Made by a program: the position numbers and the translations under genes. A DNA stretch of 64,000 bases, taken from positions 1-64,000 of the forward strand of contig JAGAKI010000073.1 in assembly GCA_017625695.1 (NCBI GenBank). The letters are read 5' to 3'. Below the pieces are notes generated by a model, which was given only the letters and a program-made list of their open reading frames with translations, searched no databases and was not told the origin of the DNA. This DNA comes from Clostridia bacterium. Its GTDB lineage: Bacteria; Bacillota; Clostridia; UMGS1840. This document shows positions 34,640 to 43,346 of this stretch, piece by piece; positions within the stretch are counted from its first letter, which is position 1; every line of letters starts with the position of its first letter.

Positions 34640-36556
34640 ATGATTAAAGTGAATTTATCCAACGTATCTGCTCCTGTATCTGTATTTGAAGCGGTAAAAG
34701 CAGAAAATCCTGAGGTATTAAAAGGCATGTTATGTGCCGAAGTCAATGGTAAAGTAGTAGGCTTGTCCGAAGAAATTACCGAAAACGGTGAAATCACGCT
34801 GTTTGATTTTTCCGACCCTGAAGGAAAGAAAACTTATTGGCATACGACTTCTCACGTGTTGGCAGAAGCCGTGAAAATCTTATATCCCGAAGCAAAACTG
34901 GCAATCGGTCCTGCAACCGATAACGGTTTTTATTATGATTTCGATTATGACCCGGGCTTCACCAACGAAGACTTAACAAAAATCGAAAGCCAGATGAAAA
35001 AAATCATCAAGAAAAACACCCGCTTGAATCGTTACACCTTATCCCGTGCAGAAGCGTTAGAAAAAGTGAAAGAAGAACCCTATAAAGTGGAATTAATCAA
35101 CGACCTGCCCGAAGACAGCGAACTGTCATTCTATGAACAGGGAGACTTTACCGACCTGTGTGCAGGACCTCACCTGACCTTTACCGGTGCCATCAAAGCG
35201 TATAAACTGTTGTCTATCACCGGTGCTTACTGGAGAGGGGACGAAAAGAACAAAATGCTCCGCCGTATCTACGGAATTTCTTTCCCCACGAAAGAAGAAT
35301 TAGAAGAACATGTTACCAAATTGGAAGAAGCAAAAAAACGTGACCATAACAAGCTTGGCAGAGAATTGGAACTCTTTACTACTGCGGATGTTATCGGTCA
35401 GGGTTTACCCATTATGCTCCCCAAAGGTGCAAGAGTGATTCAGTTATTACAGCGTTGGGTAGAAGATGAAGAACAGAAGCGTGGATGGTTACTCACCAAA
35501 ACTCCCTTAATGGCAAAAAGCGATTTGTATAAAATTTCCGGACATTGGGACCATTACCAAGACGGTATGTTTATTATGGGCAATGAAGAAACCGACGATG
35601 AAGTGTTTGCCTTAAGACCAATGACTTGTCCGTTCCAGTATCAGGCATTTTTAAACCGCGGACGTTCTTACAGAGACCTGCCCATGAGACTGGCAGAAAC
35701 CTCTACATTGTTCCGTAACGAAGCCTCCGGTGAAATGCACGGCTTAATCCGTGTGCGTCAGTTTACCATTTCTGAAGGCCATTTGATGTGTACGCCCGAA
35801 CAGCTGGCAGACGAATTCAGAAATTGTCTGGATTTAACCAACTATATGTTAAAAACCTTAGGATTATATGAAGATGTATCCTATCGTTTCTCTCAGTGGG
35901 ACCCTGAAGATACCGAAAAATATATCGGAACCCAAGAACAGTGGGACGAAGCACAGGGCATTATGAAAGAAATTTTAGACGATATCGGTTTAGATTATAA
36001 AATCGGTGTTGGCGAAGCTGCCTTCTACGGTCCGAAGCTGGATATTCAGATTAAGAATGTTCACGGCAAGGAAGATACTCTCATTACCATTCAGATTGAC
36101 CAGATGCTGGCAGAAAAATTCGGTATGGAATATGTAGCGGCAGACGGCACCAAGAAAAATCCCTATATTATTCACAGAACCTCTATCGGTTGCTACGAAA
36201 GAACTTTAGCTTTGTTAATCGAAAAATATGCAGGTGCATTCCCCTTGTGGTTAGCACCCGTTCAGTTGAAAGTGTTGCCCATTTCCGAACGTTTCTTTGA
36301 CTACGCGAAGAAAGTAACCGATGAACTGTTAGCTGCCGGTTTCCGTGTGGAACTGGATAACAGAAGCGAAAAAATCGGTTACAAAATCCGTGAAGCACAG
36401 CTGGAAAAATTGCCCTATATGGTTATCGTTGGGGAAAAAGAAGCGGAAGAAGGTACCGTTTCCGTCCGTTCCAGAAAAGACGGCGACAAAGGTAGTCTGA
36501 AACTGGATGAGTTCATCAAAGAACTGAAAGTGGAAGCAGAAACCAAAGCCCGCTAA
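34640..36556 (+). CDS. thrS: Threonyl-tRNA synthetase
   Basis: 638 aa. TGS domain (1-61), the editing-domain motif HTTSHVLAEAVKILYP and class II catalytic motifs; zinc ligands are Cys in RPMTCPFQYQ and His in GLIRVRQFTISEGH and YIIHRTSIG. A C-terminal anticodon-binding domain completes it. The usual NCPGH-type motif reads TCPFQ here, a recognised variant subtype as far as I recall. Start at the ATG of MIKVNLSNVS; an in-frame GTG inside pyrD is not credible. It lies 49 bp after pyrD with no T-box leader. Confidence 0.93.
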   Translation: MIKVNLSNVSAPVSVFEAVKAENPEVLKGMLCAEVNGKVVGLSEEITENGEITLFDFSDPEGKKTYWHTTSHVLAEAVKILYPEAKLAIGPATDNGFYYDFDYDPGFTNEDLTKIESQMKKIIKKNTRLNRYTLSRAEALEKVKEEPYKVELINDLPEDSELSFYEQGDFTDLCAGPHLTFTGAIKAYKLLSITGAYWRGDEKNKMLRRIYGISFPTKEELEEHVTKLEEAKKRDHNKLGRELELFTTADVIGQGLPIMLPKGARVIQLLQRWVEDEEQKRGWLLTKTPLMAKSDLYKISGHWDHYQDGMFIMGNEETDDEVFALRPMTCPFQYQAFLNRGRSYRDLPMRLAETSTLFRNEASGEMHGLIRVRQFTISEGHLMCTPEQLADEFRNCLDLTNYMLKTLGLYEDVSYRFSQWDPEDTEKYIGTQEQWDEAQGIMKEILDDIGLDYKIGVGEAAFYGPKLDIQIKNVHGKEDTLITIQIDQMLAEKFGMEYVAADGTKKNPYIIHRTSIGCYERTLALLIEKYAGAFPLWLAPVQLKVLPISERFFDYAKKVTDELLAAGFRVELDNRSEKIGYKIREAQLEKLPYMVIVGEKEAEEGTVSVRSRKDGDKGSLKLDEFIKELKVEAETKAR

Positions 36557-36585
36557 GATTTGAAAACTTAAAAAGAATACTCGTT

Positions 36586-36673
36586 TGTCATTCTGAACGA
36601 AGCGAAGAATCTCTTGTTTGATGTAACAATGATTTTCTGAGATTCCTTGGTGGTTTCTTACCTCGGAATGACA
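36586..36673. repeat. Dispersed palindromic repeat, copy B
   Basis: Starts TGTCATTCTGAACGAAGCGA and ends ACCTCGGAATGACA, like 22829-22903, but with a longer, more diverged middle. The ends still pair. It fills most of the gap between thrS and the Lrp regulator. Confidence 0.75.
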
Positions 36674-36719
36674 ACGGGCTTTTGTTTGTAAAAAACGAAA
36701 CAGAAAGGATGAATTTTCA

Positions 36720-37205
36720 ATGGAATTTACCCGTAAACTTTTACATCTGATGGAACGAAATGCCACCTACACCGCCAAAGATATTGCAGAGCTTTTGGGA
36801 GAAGATGAGAAAAAAGTGGCGGAAGAAATTGCACGCTTACAGGAAACAGGTGTCATTTTGGGTACCAAAACGTTAATTAACTGGGAAAAAATCGCGCCTG
36901 AATTGACCGTTGCCATTATTGAATTAAAAGTAACTCCCCAAAAAGGTGAGGGGTTTGACAAAATTGCCAGAGAAATTTATGCCTTTCCCGAAGTGAGAAG
37001 TGTCACTTTAATGAGCGGCGGCTATGATTTAGCGGTAACGGTTGTTGGCAACTCTATGAAGGATGTTGCTATGTTTGTGGGCGAAAAACTGTCTACACTG
37101 GATACAGTGCTGTCTACGGCTACCCATTTTGTGTTGAAAAACTATAAAGTTGACGGCGTTCTGTATGCCGATGAACCCAAGGATGAAAGGGTGATTACAC
37201 TTTAA
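36720..37205 (+). CDS. Lrp/AsnC-family transcriptional regulator
   Basis: 161 aa. N-terminal winged helix-turn-helix (TAKDIAELLGEDEKKVAEEIARLQETGVI) and a C-terminal RAM-like ligand/oligomerisation domain (VRSVTLMSGGYDLAVTVVG). Its stop codon overlaps the ATG of the following aminotransferase by one base, so it probably controls that gene or responds to its amino-acid products (inference). Ribosome site GAAAGGATG. Confidence 0.88.
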   Translation: MEFTRKLLHLMERNATYTAKDIAELLGEDEKKVAEEIARLQETGVILGTKTLINWEKIAPELTVAIIELKVTPQKGEGFDKIAREIYAFPEVRSVTLMSGGYDLAVTVVGNSMKDVAMFVGEKLSTLDTVLSTATHFVLKNYKVDGVLYADEPKDERVITL

Positions 37206-38401
37206 TGAATGGTACTAAAAATAATCAGGATTCTTTTAATCCAATCTCCTTTGTAAACAAGCAAGTCAGAAATATTCCACCCTCCGGGATTCGCCGCTTT
37301 TTTGATATTGCGGCAACTATGGACGATGTGATTTCCTTAGGTGTTGGAGAACCTGACTTTGTCACACCCTGGCATATCCGCTCTGAAGCGGTGAAATCCT
37401 TAGAAAAGGGACGCACTTACTATACTGCCAATGCAGGTCTTTTGGAATTGCGAAAAGAAATTGCCAACTATATGGAAGAAACCATTCACGTGTCTTACCA
37501 TCCCGAAAAGGAAATCGTGGTAACAGTGGGGGCATCCGAAGCTTTGGATGCGACTCTTCGTGCATTGATAGAACCGGGAGACGAGGTTTTGATTCCGGAA
37601 CCCAGCTTTGTGTGCTACAAACCTTGCACCGTTTTGGCAGGCGGAATTCCCGTTCCCATTGAAACCAAAGCGGAGGACGGCTTTAAATTAACACCCGAAC
37701 TGTTACAAAATGCCATTACTTCAAAAACCAAGCTGTTGGTATTACCTTACCCCAACAATCCCACGGGTGGCATTATGACCGAAGACGATTTATCGAAAAT
37801 CGTTCCCATCATCAAAGAAGCCAATCTGATGGTGATTTCCGACGAAATCTATTCGGAGCTGACCTATACCGGTAAGCACGTTTCCATTGCTACCTTTGAT
37901 GGAATGAAAGACAGAACCGTGGTGATTAACGGTTTTTCCAAAGCCTTTGCTATGACTGGTTGGCGACTGGGCTTTGCCTGCGCTCATCCGGATGTGTTGT
38001 CTGCAATCTTAAAAATTCACCAGTACGGAATTATGTCTGCACCTACCTTTTCCCAGTATGCGGCAATCGAGGCATTAAAAAACGGCAGACCCGATATTGA
38101 ACGGATGAAAGAAGAGTATAACATCCGTCGAAAATTTTTAGTGGACGCTTTAAACGATTTGGGAATGACCTGTTTTAATCCCTACGGTGCATTTTATGTA
38201 TTTCCGTCCATCCGGAAATTCGGTATGGATTCGGAAGATTTTTGCCAGGCATTACTTACAGAGCAACGTTTGGCAGTAGTTCCCGGAACTGCATTCGGGG
38301 ATTCGGGAGAAGGGTATGTGCGGATTTCCTATGCTTACTCTCAGGAAAATATCAAAAAGGCTTTAAAACGGTTGGAAGCCTTTGCAAAGAGCCGTTCGTA
38401 A
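37205..38401 (+). CDS. PLP-dependent class I/II aminotransferase
   Basis: 398 aa. Fold-type I aminotransferase of the AspB/AraT group: LGVGEPDFVTPWHI at the N-terminus, PNNPTGG, SDEIYSELTY and the PLP-lysine segment GFSKAFAMTGWRLGFA, with a conserved Arg near VRISYAYS. Substrate is probably aspartate or an aromatic amino acid but cannot be fixed. Translationally coupled to the Lrp-like gene. Confidence 0.88.
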   Translation: MNGTKNNQDSFNPISFVNKQVRNIPPSGIRRFFDIAATMDDVISLGVGEPDFVTPWHIRSEAVKSLEKGRTYYTANAGLLELRKEIANYMEETIHVSYHPEKEIVVTVGASEALDATLRALIEPGDEVLIPEPSFVCYKPCTVLAGGIPVPIETKAEDGFKLTPELLQNAITSKTKLLVLPYPNNPTGGIMTEDDLSKIVPIIKEANLMVISDEIYSELTYTGKHVSIATFDGMKDRTVVINGFSKAFAMTGWRLGFACAHPDVLSAILKIHQYGIMSAPTFSQYAAIEALKNGRPDIERMKEEYNIRRKFLVDALNDLGMTCFNPYGAFYVFPSIRKFGMDSEDFCQALLTEQRLAVVPGTAFGDSGEGYVRISYAYSQENIKKALKRLEAFAKSRS

Positions 38402-38414
38402 GGAGAAATAGAAA

Positions 38415-38909
38415 ATGACCTTGAATATTGTGTTATTTGAGCCGGAAATCCCACAGAATACCGGGAATATTGCCCGTACCTGTGCTGCAACGGGAGCGAA
38501 GCTCCATCTGGTTGGTCCTATGGGATTCACCATTGACGATAAAAAATTAAAACGTGCCGGACTGGATTATTGGCACGATGTGGATATTACTTATTATGAC
38601 AGCATCGCCCAGTTTTACGAAAAAAATCAGGGCACGATGTACTATTTAACCACCAAAGCACCCCGTGATTACTCCGAAGCAACATTTGAGGACGGTTGCT
38701 ATCTTATTTTCGGGAAAGAAACGGCAGGAATTCCTGAAGAAATTCTGTTAGAAAACCAAGAAACCTGTCTGCGGATTCCCATGATTGGGGAAATCCGCAG
38801 CTTGAACCTTTCCAATTCGGTTGCCATTGTGGCGTATGAGGCTTTCCGTCAGGACGGATTTTCCCATTTCCGCTTGGAAGGAAAACTCACAAAATACGAT
38901 TGGAAATAA
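38415..38909 (+). CDS. trmL: tRNA (cytidine(34)-2'-O)-methyltransferase TrmL
   Basis: 164 aa, typical size. SPOUT methyltransferase with FEPEIPQNTGNIARTCAATG, FGKETAGIPEEIL and the trefoil-knot end RIPMIGEIRSLNLSNSVAIV. It methylates the wobble nucleotide of tRNA-Leu isoacceptors. 13 bp after the aminotransferase. Confidence 0.94.
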   Translation: MTLNIVLFEPEIPQNTGNIARTCAATGAKLHLVGPMGFTIDDKKLKRAGLDYWHDVDITYYDSIAQFYEKNQGTMYYLTTKAPRDYSEATFEDGCYLIFGKETAGIPEEILLENQETCLRIPMIGEIRSLNLSNSVAIVAYEAFRQDGFSHFRLEGKLTKYDWK

Positions 38910-38922
38910 AGGAGAATTTAGT

Positions 38923-40266
38923 ATGATACATAAATATCAGTTGTTCGGGAATAATATTGTACTGGACATTTATTCCGGTTCGGTGCACGTGGTTTCCGAC
39001 GCCGTGTATGACTTGCTGGGCGAATACGATTTTGATGAAAATAATATTTCTGAAGAAGTAAAAACAAAATATTCCGAAGAAATTTTGGCAGAGGCAATCT
39101 CCGAAATCAAAGAATTAAAGGAAAACGGAACCTTGTATTCTCACGATATTTATAAACCGTTCCGTGATGCCAAAACCAAGACTCCTCCCGTTAAGGCTTT
39201 GTGCCTTCATATGGCGCATGATTGTGACTTAAGATGCCGTTACTGCTTTGCAGGAACCGGTGCATTTCACGGGGTCAGAAGTATTATGCCCTTAGAAGTT
39301 GCTAAAAAAGCCATCGATTTTGTGATTGCGAAATCTCAGAACCGAAAAAACATTGAAATTGACTTTTTCGGCGGTGAACCCATGCTTAATTTTGATGTGG
39401 TCAAAGAAACCGTGGCATACGCCAGAGAACAAGGCTTAAAACACGGCAAACATTTCCGTTTTACCATCACTACCAACGGCCTTCTCATCAATGAAGAGCA
39501 GATGGAATATGTGAATAAAAATATGGATAATATCGTCCTTTCCTGTGACGGCAGAAAAGAAGTGCACGATAAGAACCGAAAAACCGTTTCCGGCGAAGGC
39601 ACTTACGATAAAGTGATTGACAAATTTATCAAAATTGCCAATGACAGAAAACAGATGGATTACTATATCCGAGGAACTTTTACCAAAGATAACAAGGATT
39701 TTACCAAGGACGTTTTGCACCTTGCAGACTTAGGGTTCAAGCAGATTTCCGTGGAACCTGTAACCTTAGACGAAAAATCGCCTATGGCAATCGGCTATGA
39801 AGACTTACCCGAAATTTTCGCCGAATACGAAAAACTGGCAGAAGAAATCATCAAAAGAGAAAAATCCGGTGAAAACCGTTTCAATTTTTTCCATTTTATG
39901 ATTGATTTGGATAACGGTCCCTGTGCGTTACGCCGTATTTCCGGTTGCGGTGCCGGTTGTGAATACGCAGCGGTGACTCCCTCCGGGGACATTTTCCCGT
40001 GCCATCAGTTTGCCGATGAACCTGAATATAAAATCGGAAACGTGTTGGACGGAACCTATGAAATGCCCGAACAGTTCCGTGAGCGTGACATCTATACCGT
40101 AAAAGGCTGTGATTCCTGCTTTGCAAAATTCTACTGCAGTGCCGGTTGCAGCGCAAGTTCTTTGAAATATGAAAAAGATTTATACAAACCCTATGATATT
40201 GCTTGCCAGATGCAAAAAAAACGGGTAGAATGTGCCATTGCCATCAAAGCGGCACTGGCAGAATGA
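38923..40266 (+). CDS. scfB: Radical SAM SCIFF-peptide maturase (ScfB-like)
   Basis: 447 aa. Short N-terminal peptide-recognition-like domain, then a radical SAM CxxxCxxC at C101, C105, C108 (CDLRCRYC), DFFGGEPMLNF, and a SPASM-type C-terminal Cys array (CALRRISGCGAGCEYAA, GDIFPCHQF, CDSCFAKFYCSAGCSA). This matches the six-Cys maturases that install thioether links in the SCIFF peptide ScfA. The peptide gene, normally directly upstream, is absent: only 13 bp separate trmL from this start. ATG at 38923 follows AAAGGAG; longer in-frame starts lie inside trmL. Followed by coaE. Confidence 0.87.
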   Translation: MIHKYQLFGNNIVLDIYSGSVHVVSDAVYDLLGEYDFDENNISEEVKTKYSEEILAEAISEIKELKENGTLYSHDIYKPFRDAKTKTPPVKALCLHMAHDCDLRCRYCFAGTGAFHGVRSIMPLEVAKKAIDFVIAKSQNRKNIEIDFFGGEPMLNFDVVKETVAYAREQGLKHGKHFRFTITTNGLLINEEQMEYVNKNMDNIVLSCDGRKEVHDKNRKTVSGEGTYDKVIDKFIKIANDRKQMDYYIRGTFTKDNKDFTKDVLHLADLGFKQISVEPVTLDEKSPMAIGYEDLPEIFAEYEKLAEEIIKREKSGENRFNFFHFMIDLDNGPCALRRISGCGAGCEYAAVTPSGDIFPCHQFADEPEYKIGNVLDGTYEMPEQFRERDIYTVKGCDSCFAKFYCSAGCSASSLKYEKDLYKPYDIACQMQKKRVECAIAIKAALAE

Positions 40267-40280
40267 GGTGATTTTTTGCT

Positions 40281-40841
40281 ATGATTATCGGTGTTTACGG
40301 CAGAATCGGAAGCGGAAAAACCACCTTTTGTAATTATCTGCGTACCAAAGGGTTTTATGTGATCAACGGAGATAAAATCAGCCGTGAAATCCTGATGCCC
40401 GGTAAACTCGGTCTGTCGCAAGTGATTGATGCTTTCGGAACCCAATTTTTGAACGCCGACGGTACCCTGAACCGAAAAAAACTGGGAGACTATGTGTTTT
40501 CCAATCCCGACGGTCTGCAACTGCTCAATGCCATTACCCATCCTTTGATTACTGCCAAGGTGAAAGAGCAGATTGACGCCCATCCCCGTCAGCATATCGT
40601 AATTGAGGGAGCGGTGCTTTATGCTACCGATATTTTGAAATTCTGTCAGAAAACTGTGGTGACAACAAGCGATGTTGCCTTAAAGCGAATTATGGCAAGA
40701 GACCTTCTCACAGAAGAAGAAGCCAAAAACCGTATCAACGCACAGGAAATTTATGAACAGGCAGATTTCATCATAGAAAATAACGGAACTCTTCCCGAGT
40801 TCTACCAAAAAATCGACCGGATGTTAGAAAATATTCTGTAG
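40281..40841 (+). CDS. coaE: Dephospho-CoA kinase
   Basis: 186 aa. P-loop GVYGRIGSGKTTFC, then NGDKISREIL and ITHPLI match CoaE, the last step of coenzyme A synthesis. Slightly shorter than usual (about 200 aa), mainly in the lid and C-terminal region, and the substrate-site motif (usually DAD) is NGD; both make the call a little less certain. 14 bp after scfB. Confidence 0.8.
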   Translation: MIIGVYGRIGSGKTTFCNYLRTKGFYVINGDKISREILMPGKLGLSQVIDAFGTQFLNADGTLNRKKLGDYVFSNPDGLQLLNAITHPLITAKVKEQIDAHPRQHIVIEGAVLYATDILKFCQKTVVTTSDVALKRIMARDLLTEEEAKNRINAQEIYEQADFIIENNGTLPEFYQKIDRMLENIL

Positions 40842-40860
40842 GAAAGAGAAGTGCAAACCA

Positions 40861-42210
40861 ATGAAAAAAGAACATTTATTTAAAAAACATAAAGGCACCG
40901 ACTACCAGGCGAAAGCGGAAGCGTTTTCGGAAGATTATAAAGCCTTTTTAACAACCGCAAAAACCGAACGGTTATGTGTGGAATATTTTGAAGCCAAGGC
41001 AAAAGCCAACGGTTTTTCTGATATTGCCGATAAAACAGAGTTAAAACCCGGTGATAAAGTGTATTACATCAACAGAAACCGTTCTGCGGTATTTTGTGTG
41101 ATTGGTAAAGAGGATTTAGAATGTGGGATCAACTTAGTTGCCGCACATATTGACTCTCCCCGTCTGGACTTAAAGCCTGCACCCGTAACCGAAGAAGGGG
41201 GATTTTCGTATCTTCGTACCCATTACTATGGCGGTATCAAAAAATACCAGTGGGTGGCAACTCCTTTGGCACTGTACGGTGTGGTGGTCAAGAAAAACGG
41301 AGAAACCGTAAAAATTGCTGTTGGTGACGGTGAAAATGACCCCATTTTTATGGTGTCTGACTTGCTGCCTCACTTAGCCTCCAAACAGATGACTCAAAAA
41401 ATGACCGAGGGGATTCCCGGAGAAAAATTAATGGTGTTGTCCGGCTCCAATCCCGATTTGGATGCAGAGAGCGAAGAAGTGAAAACGGCATTATTAAAAA
41501 TTTTAGAAGAAAAATATAATATTTTGGAAGAAGATTTCTATTCTGCGGAAATCGAAGTGGTACCTGCCGGTGCTGCACGTGATTTAGGATTCGACAGAAG
41601 TATGGTTGCAGCCTACGGTCATGATGACAGAGTATGTGCATATACTGCGTTTCAAGGATTGCTTGAAACAAATCTCCCCAACAAAACTGCGGTAGTATTA
41701 CTTGCTGACCGTGAAGAAGTGGGTAGCATGGGAAATTCCGGAATGCAGTCTAAATTTCTGGAATACTTTTTAGAAGAAGTGAAGCCCGGTGTTCGCCTCA
41801 ATCAAGTGATGGCAAATACCATGTGTTTATCTTCCGACGTGGCAGCAGCCTATGACCCCCTGTATCCGGAAGTGTACGAAAAACAAAATTCTCCCATTTT
41901 CGGATGTGGTTTAACCCTGCTTCGTTACACTGGTTCCCGGGGAAAAGGCGGTTCTTCGGAAGCCAGCGCGGAAATGGTTGCAAAACTCCGTAAAATCTTT
42001 GATGATAACGATGTAACGTTTCAGTTTGCAGAACTGGGGAAAGTAGATGAAGGCGGTGGCGGAACTGTTGCACAGTATATTGCCAACTTAGGTGCTGATG
42101 TTATTGATGCCGGCGTAGCGCTGTTGTCGATGCATGCACCCTATGAAATAGCACACAAAGCAGACATCTACGAAGCATACCGTTCCTATATTGCATTTAT
42201 GGGGGCTTGA
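40861..42210 (+). CDS. M18-family metalloaminopeptidase
   Basis: 449 aa. Dinuclear zinc peptidase of family M18: metal ligands in VAAHIDSPRLDLK and YGHDDRVCAYT, the catalytic Glu in LLADREEVGSMGNSG, and late SMHAPYEIAHKADI. It is a cytoplasmic aminopeptidase, perhaps preferring acidic or aromatic N-termini. Nineteen bp after coaE. It is followed by a large palindromic element. Confidence 0.9.
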   Translation: MKKEHLFKKHKGTDYQAKAEAFSEDYKAFLTTAKTERLCVEYFEAKAKANGFSDIADKTELKPGDKVYYINRNRSAVFCVIGKEDLECGINLVAAHIDSPRLDLKPAPVTEEGGFSYLRTHYYGGIKKYQWVATPLALYGVVVKKNGETVKIAVGDGENDPIFMVSDLLPHLASKQMTQKMTEGIPGEKLMVLSGSNPDLDAESEEVKTALLKILEEKYNILEEDFYSAEIEVVPAGAARDLGFDRSMVAAYGHDDRVCAYTAFQGLLETNLPNKTAVVLLADREEVGSMGNSGMQSKFLEYFLEEVKPGVRLNQVMANTMCLSSDVAAAYDPLYPEVYEKQNSPIFGCGLTLLRYTGSRGKGGSSEASAEMVAKLRKIFDDNDVTFQFAELGKVDEGGGGTVAQYIANLGADVIDAGVALLSMHAPYEIAHKADIYEAYRSYIAFMGA

Positions 42211-42315
42211 AAAATCGCACCTAATCAATGAACCTCACCACTCGACGTACAATATGTACGCCGTCGGGTGACCCCTGCGGGTTCGGTTTTTTGATTAGTC
42301 ATCGATTTTTCTTCA
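42208..42315. repeat. Large imperfect palindrome between the peptidase gene and era
   Basis: About 108 bp. Left-arm blocks AAAAATCG, CTAATCAA, AACC and CACTCGACG-TACA are mirrored on the right as TGTACGCCGTCGGGTG, GGTT, TTGATTAG and CGATTTTT, centred on GTACAATATGTAC (42247-42259). It would form one long branched hairpin as RNA or DNA. It may act as a terminator or be a miniature repeat; only one copy is seen here. Confidence 0.65.
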
Positions 42316-42350
42316 CCTTAGTAGTGGAAATCAATTTATAAATACTGCAT

Positions 42351-42388
42351 CCATTTCTCATCGTTCAAGGTTAGAGCATGAGAAATGG
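42351..42388 (+). promoter_or_regulatory. Perfect hairpin in the era leader
   Basis: CCATTTCTCAT (42351-42361) pairs with ATGAGAAATGG (42378-42388), 11 bp with a 16-nt loop. There is no following T-run, so it is not a standard terminator. The ATG within the right arm is in frame with era but is not favoured as its start. Confidence 0.5.
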
Positions 42389-42449
42389 CTCAGGGAAAGA
42401 AAATTGGGAAAACAGACATTTTCCGGAGAATCGGAGAAGGGAAAACACT

Positions 42450-43334
42450 ATGACAAGATCAGGTTTTGTTGCTTTGGTGGGGCGTCCCAACACGGGAAAA
42501 TCCACTTTATTAAACAGTATTATCGGAGAAAAAGTGGCGATTGTGTCTTATCGTTCCCAGACCACCCGTAACCGGATTGTGGGCATTTTAACCCAAGGGG
42601 ATGACCAGATTGTGTTTACAGACACTCCCGGTATCCATACGCCCAAAACCCGGCTGGGAGAGGAAATGATGTCGGCGGCAAACGGTGCGGTGTCAGATTG
42701 CGACCTGACCGTTTTAGTGGCAGAACCCCGTCTCCCCGGTGATATTGAAAAGAAAATTATTGAGAATTTCAAGAAGAACAATATTCCTGCTATTTTAGTG
42801 TTAAATAAAATTGACACCATTCCCAAGGAAAAGCTTTTGCCGGTGATTTTAGAATATTCCAAGCTGTATGATTTTATCGAAGTGGTGCCTGTTTCCGCTT
42901 TGAAACGGGACGGTATTGACCTGCTCATCAGCATTTTAAAAGAACATCTGATTGAGGGGCCGTTCTTCTATCCTGAGGATATGAAAACTGACACCGATCC
43001 CCGGATGCAGATTTGTGAAATCATCCGTGAAAAGCTGTTGAAACTGTTAAATGAGGAAATTCCTCACGGATTGGCTCTGGAAACCGTACAGATGCAGGAG
43101 TCTGCCAATTTGTTAAAATGCGGTGTCAATATTTATTGCGAAAAAGACGGACATAAACGAATCATCATCGGAAAAGAAGGCTCGTTCTTAAAAAAAATCG
43201 GTACCATGGCAAGAGAAGAACTTGAGAAAAAATACGGGAAAAAAGTTCATCTGGAGCTTTGGGTCAAAGTGAACCGTGACTGGCGAAATAATATCTATAA
43301 AATCCGAACCTTCGGTTTATCGGATGTGGAATAA
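42450..43334 (+). CDS. era: GTPase Era
   Basis: 294 aa. G1 GRPNTGKSTLLN, G3 DTPGIHTPK, G4 NKID, and a C-terminal KH domain (IIIGKEGSFLKKIG). Era binds the 3' end of 16S rRNA during 30S assembly. The start is set at MTRSGFVALVGRPN behind GGAGAAGGG; an in-frame ATG at 42378 lies in a hairpin and would add 24 unrelated residues. Confidence 0.95.
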   Translation: MTRSGFVALVGRPNTGKSTLLNSIIGEKVAIVSYRSQTTRNRIVGILTQGDDQIVFTDTPGIHTPKTRLGEEMMSAANGAVSDCDLTVLVAEPRLPGDIEKKIIENFKKNNIPAILVLNKIDTIPKEKLLPVILEYSKLYDFIEVVPVSALKRDGIDLLISILKEHLIEGPFFYPEDMKTDTDPRMQICEIIREKLLKLLNEEIPHGLALETVQMQESANLLKCGVNIYCEKDGHKRIIIGKEGSFLKKIGTMAREELEKKYGKKVHLELWVKVNRDWRNNIYKIRTFGLSDVE

Positions 43335-43346
43335 AAAGGAATACTT

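Noticed and set aside
36329-36766. Minus-strand open frame over the thrS end and repeat copy B
   Set aside because: It is antisense to thrS and the Lrp gene and includes the repeat; Phe-rich composition indicates a shadow frame.
42378-42449. Upstream in-frame ATG of era
   Set aside because: It lies inside an inverted repeat, lacks a ribosome site and adds residues absent from Era; the ATG at 42450 fits better.
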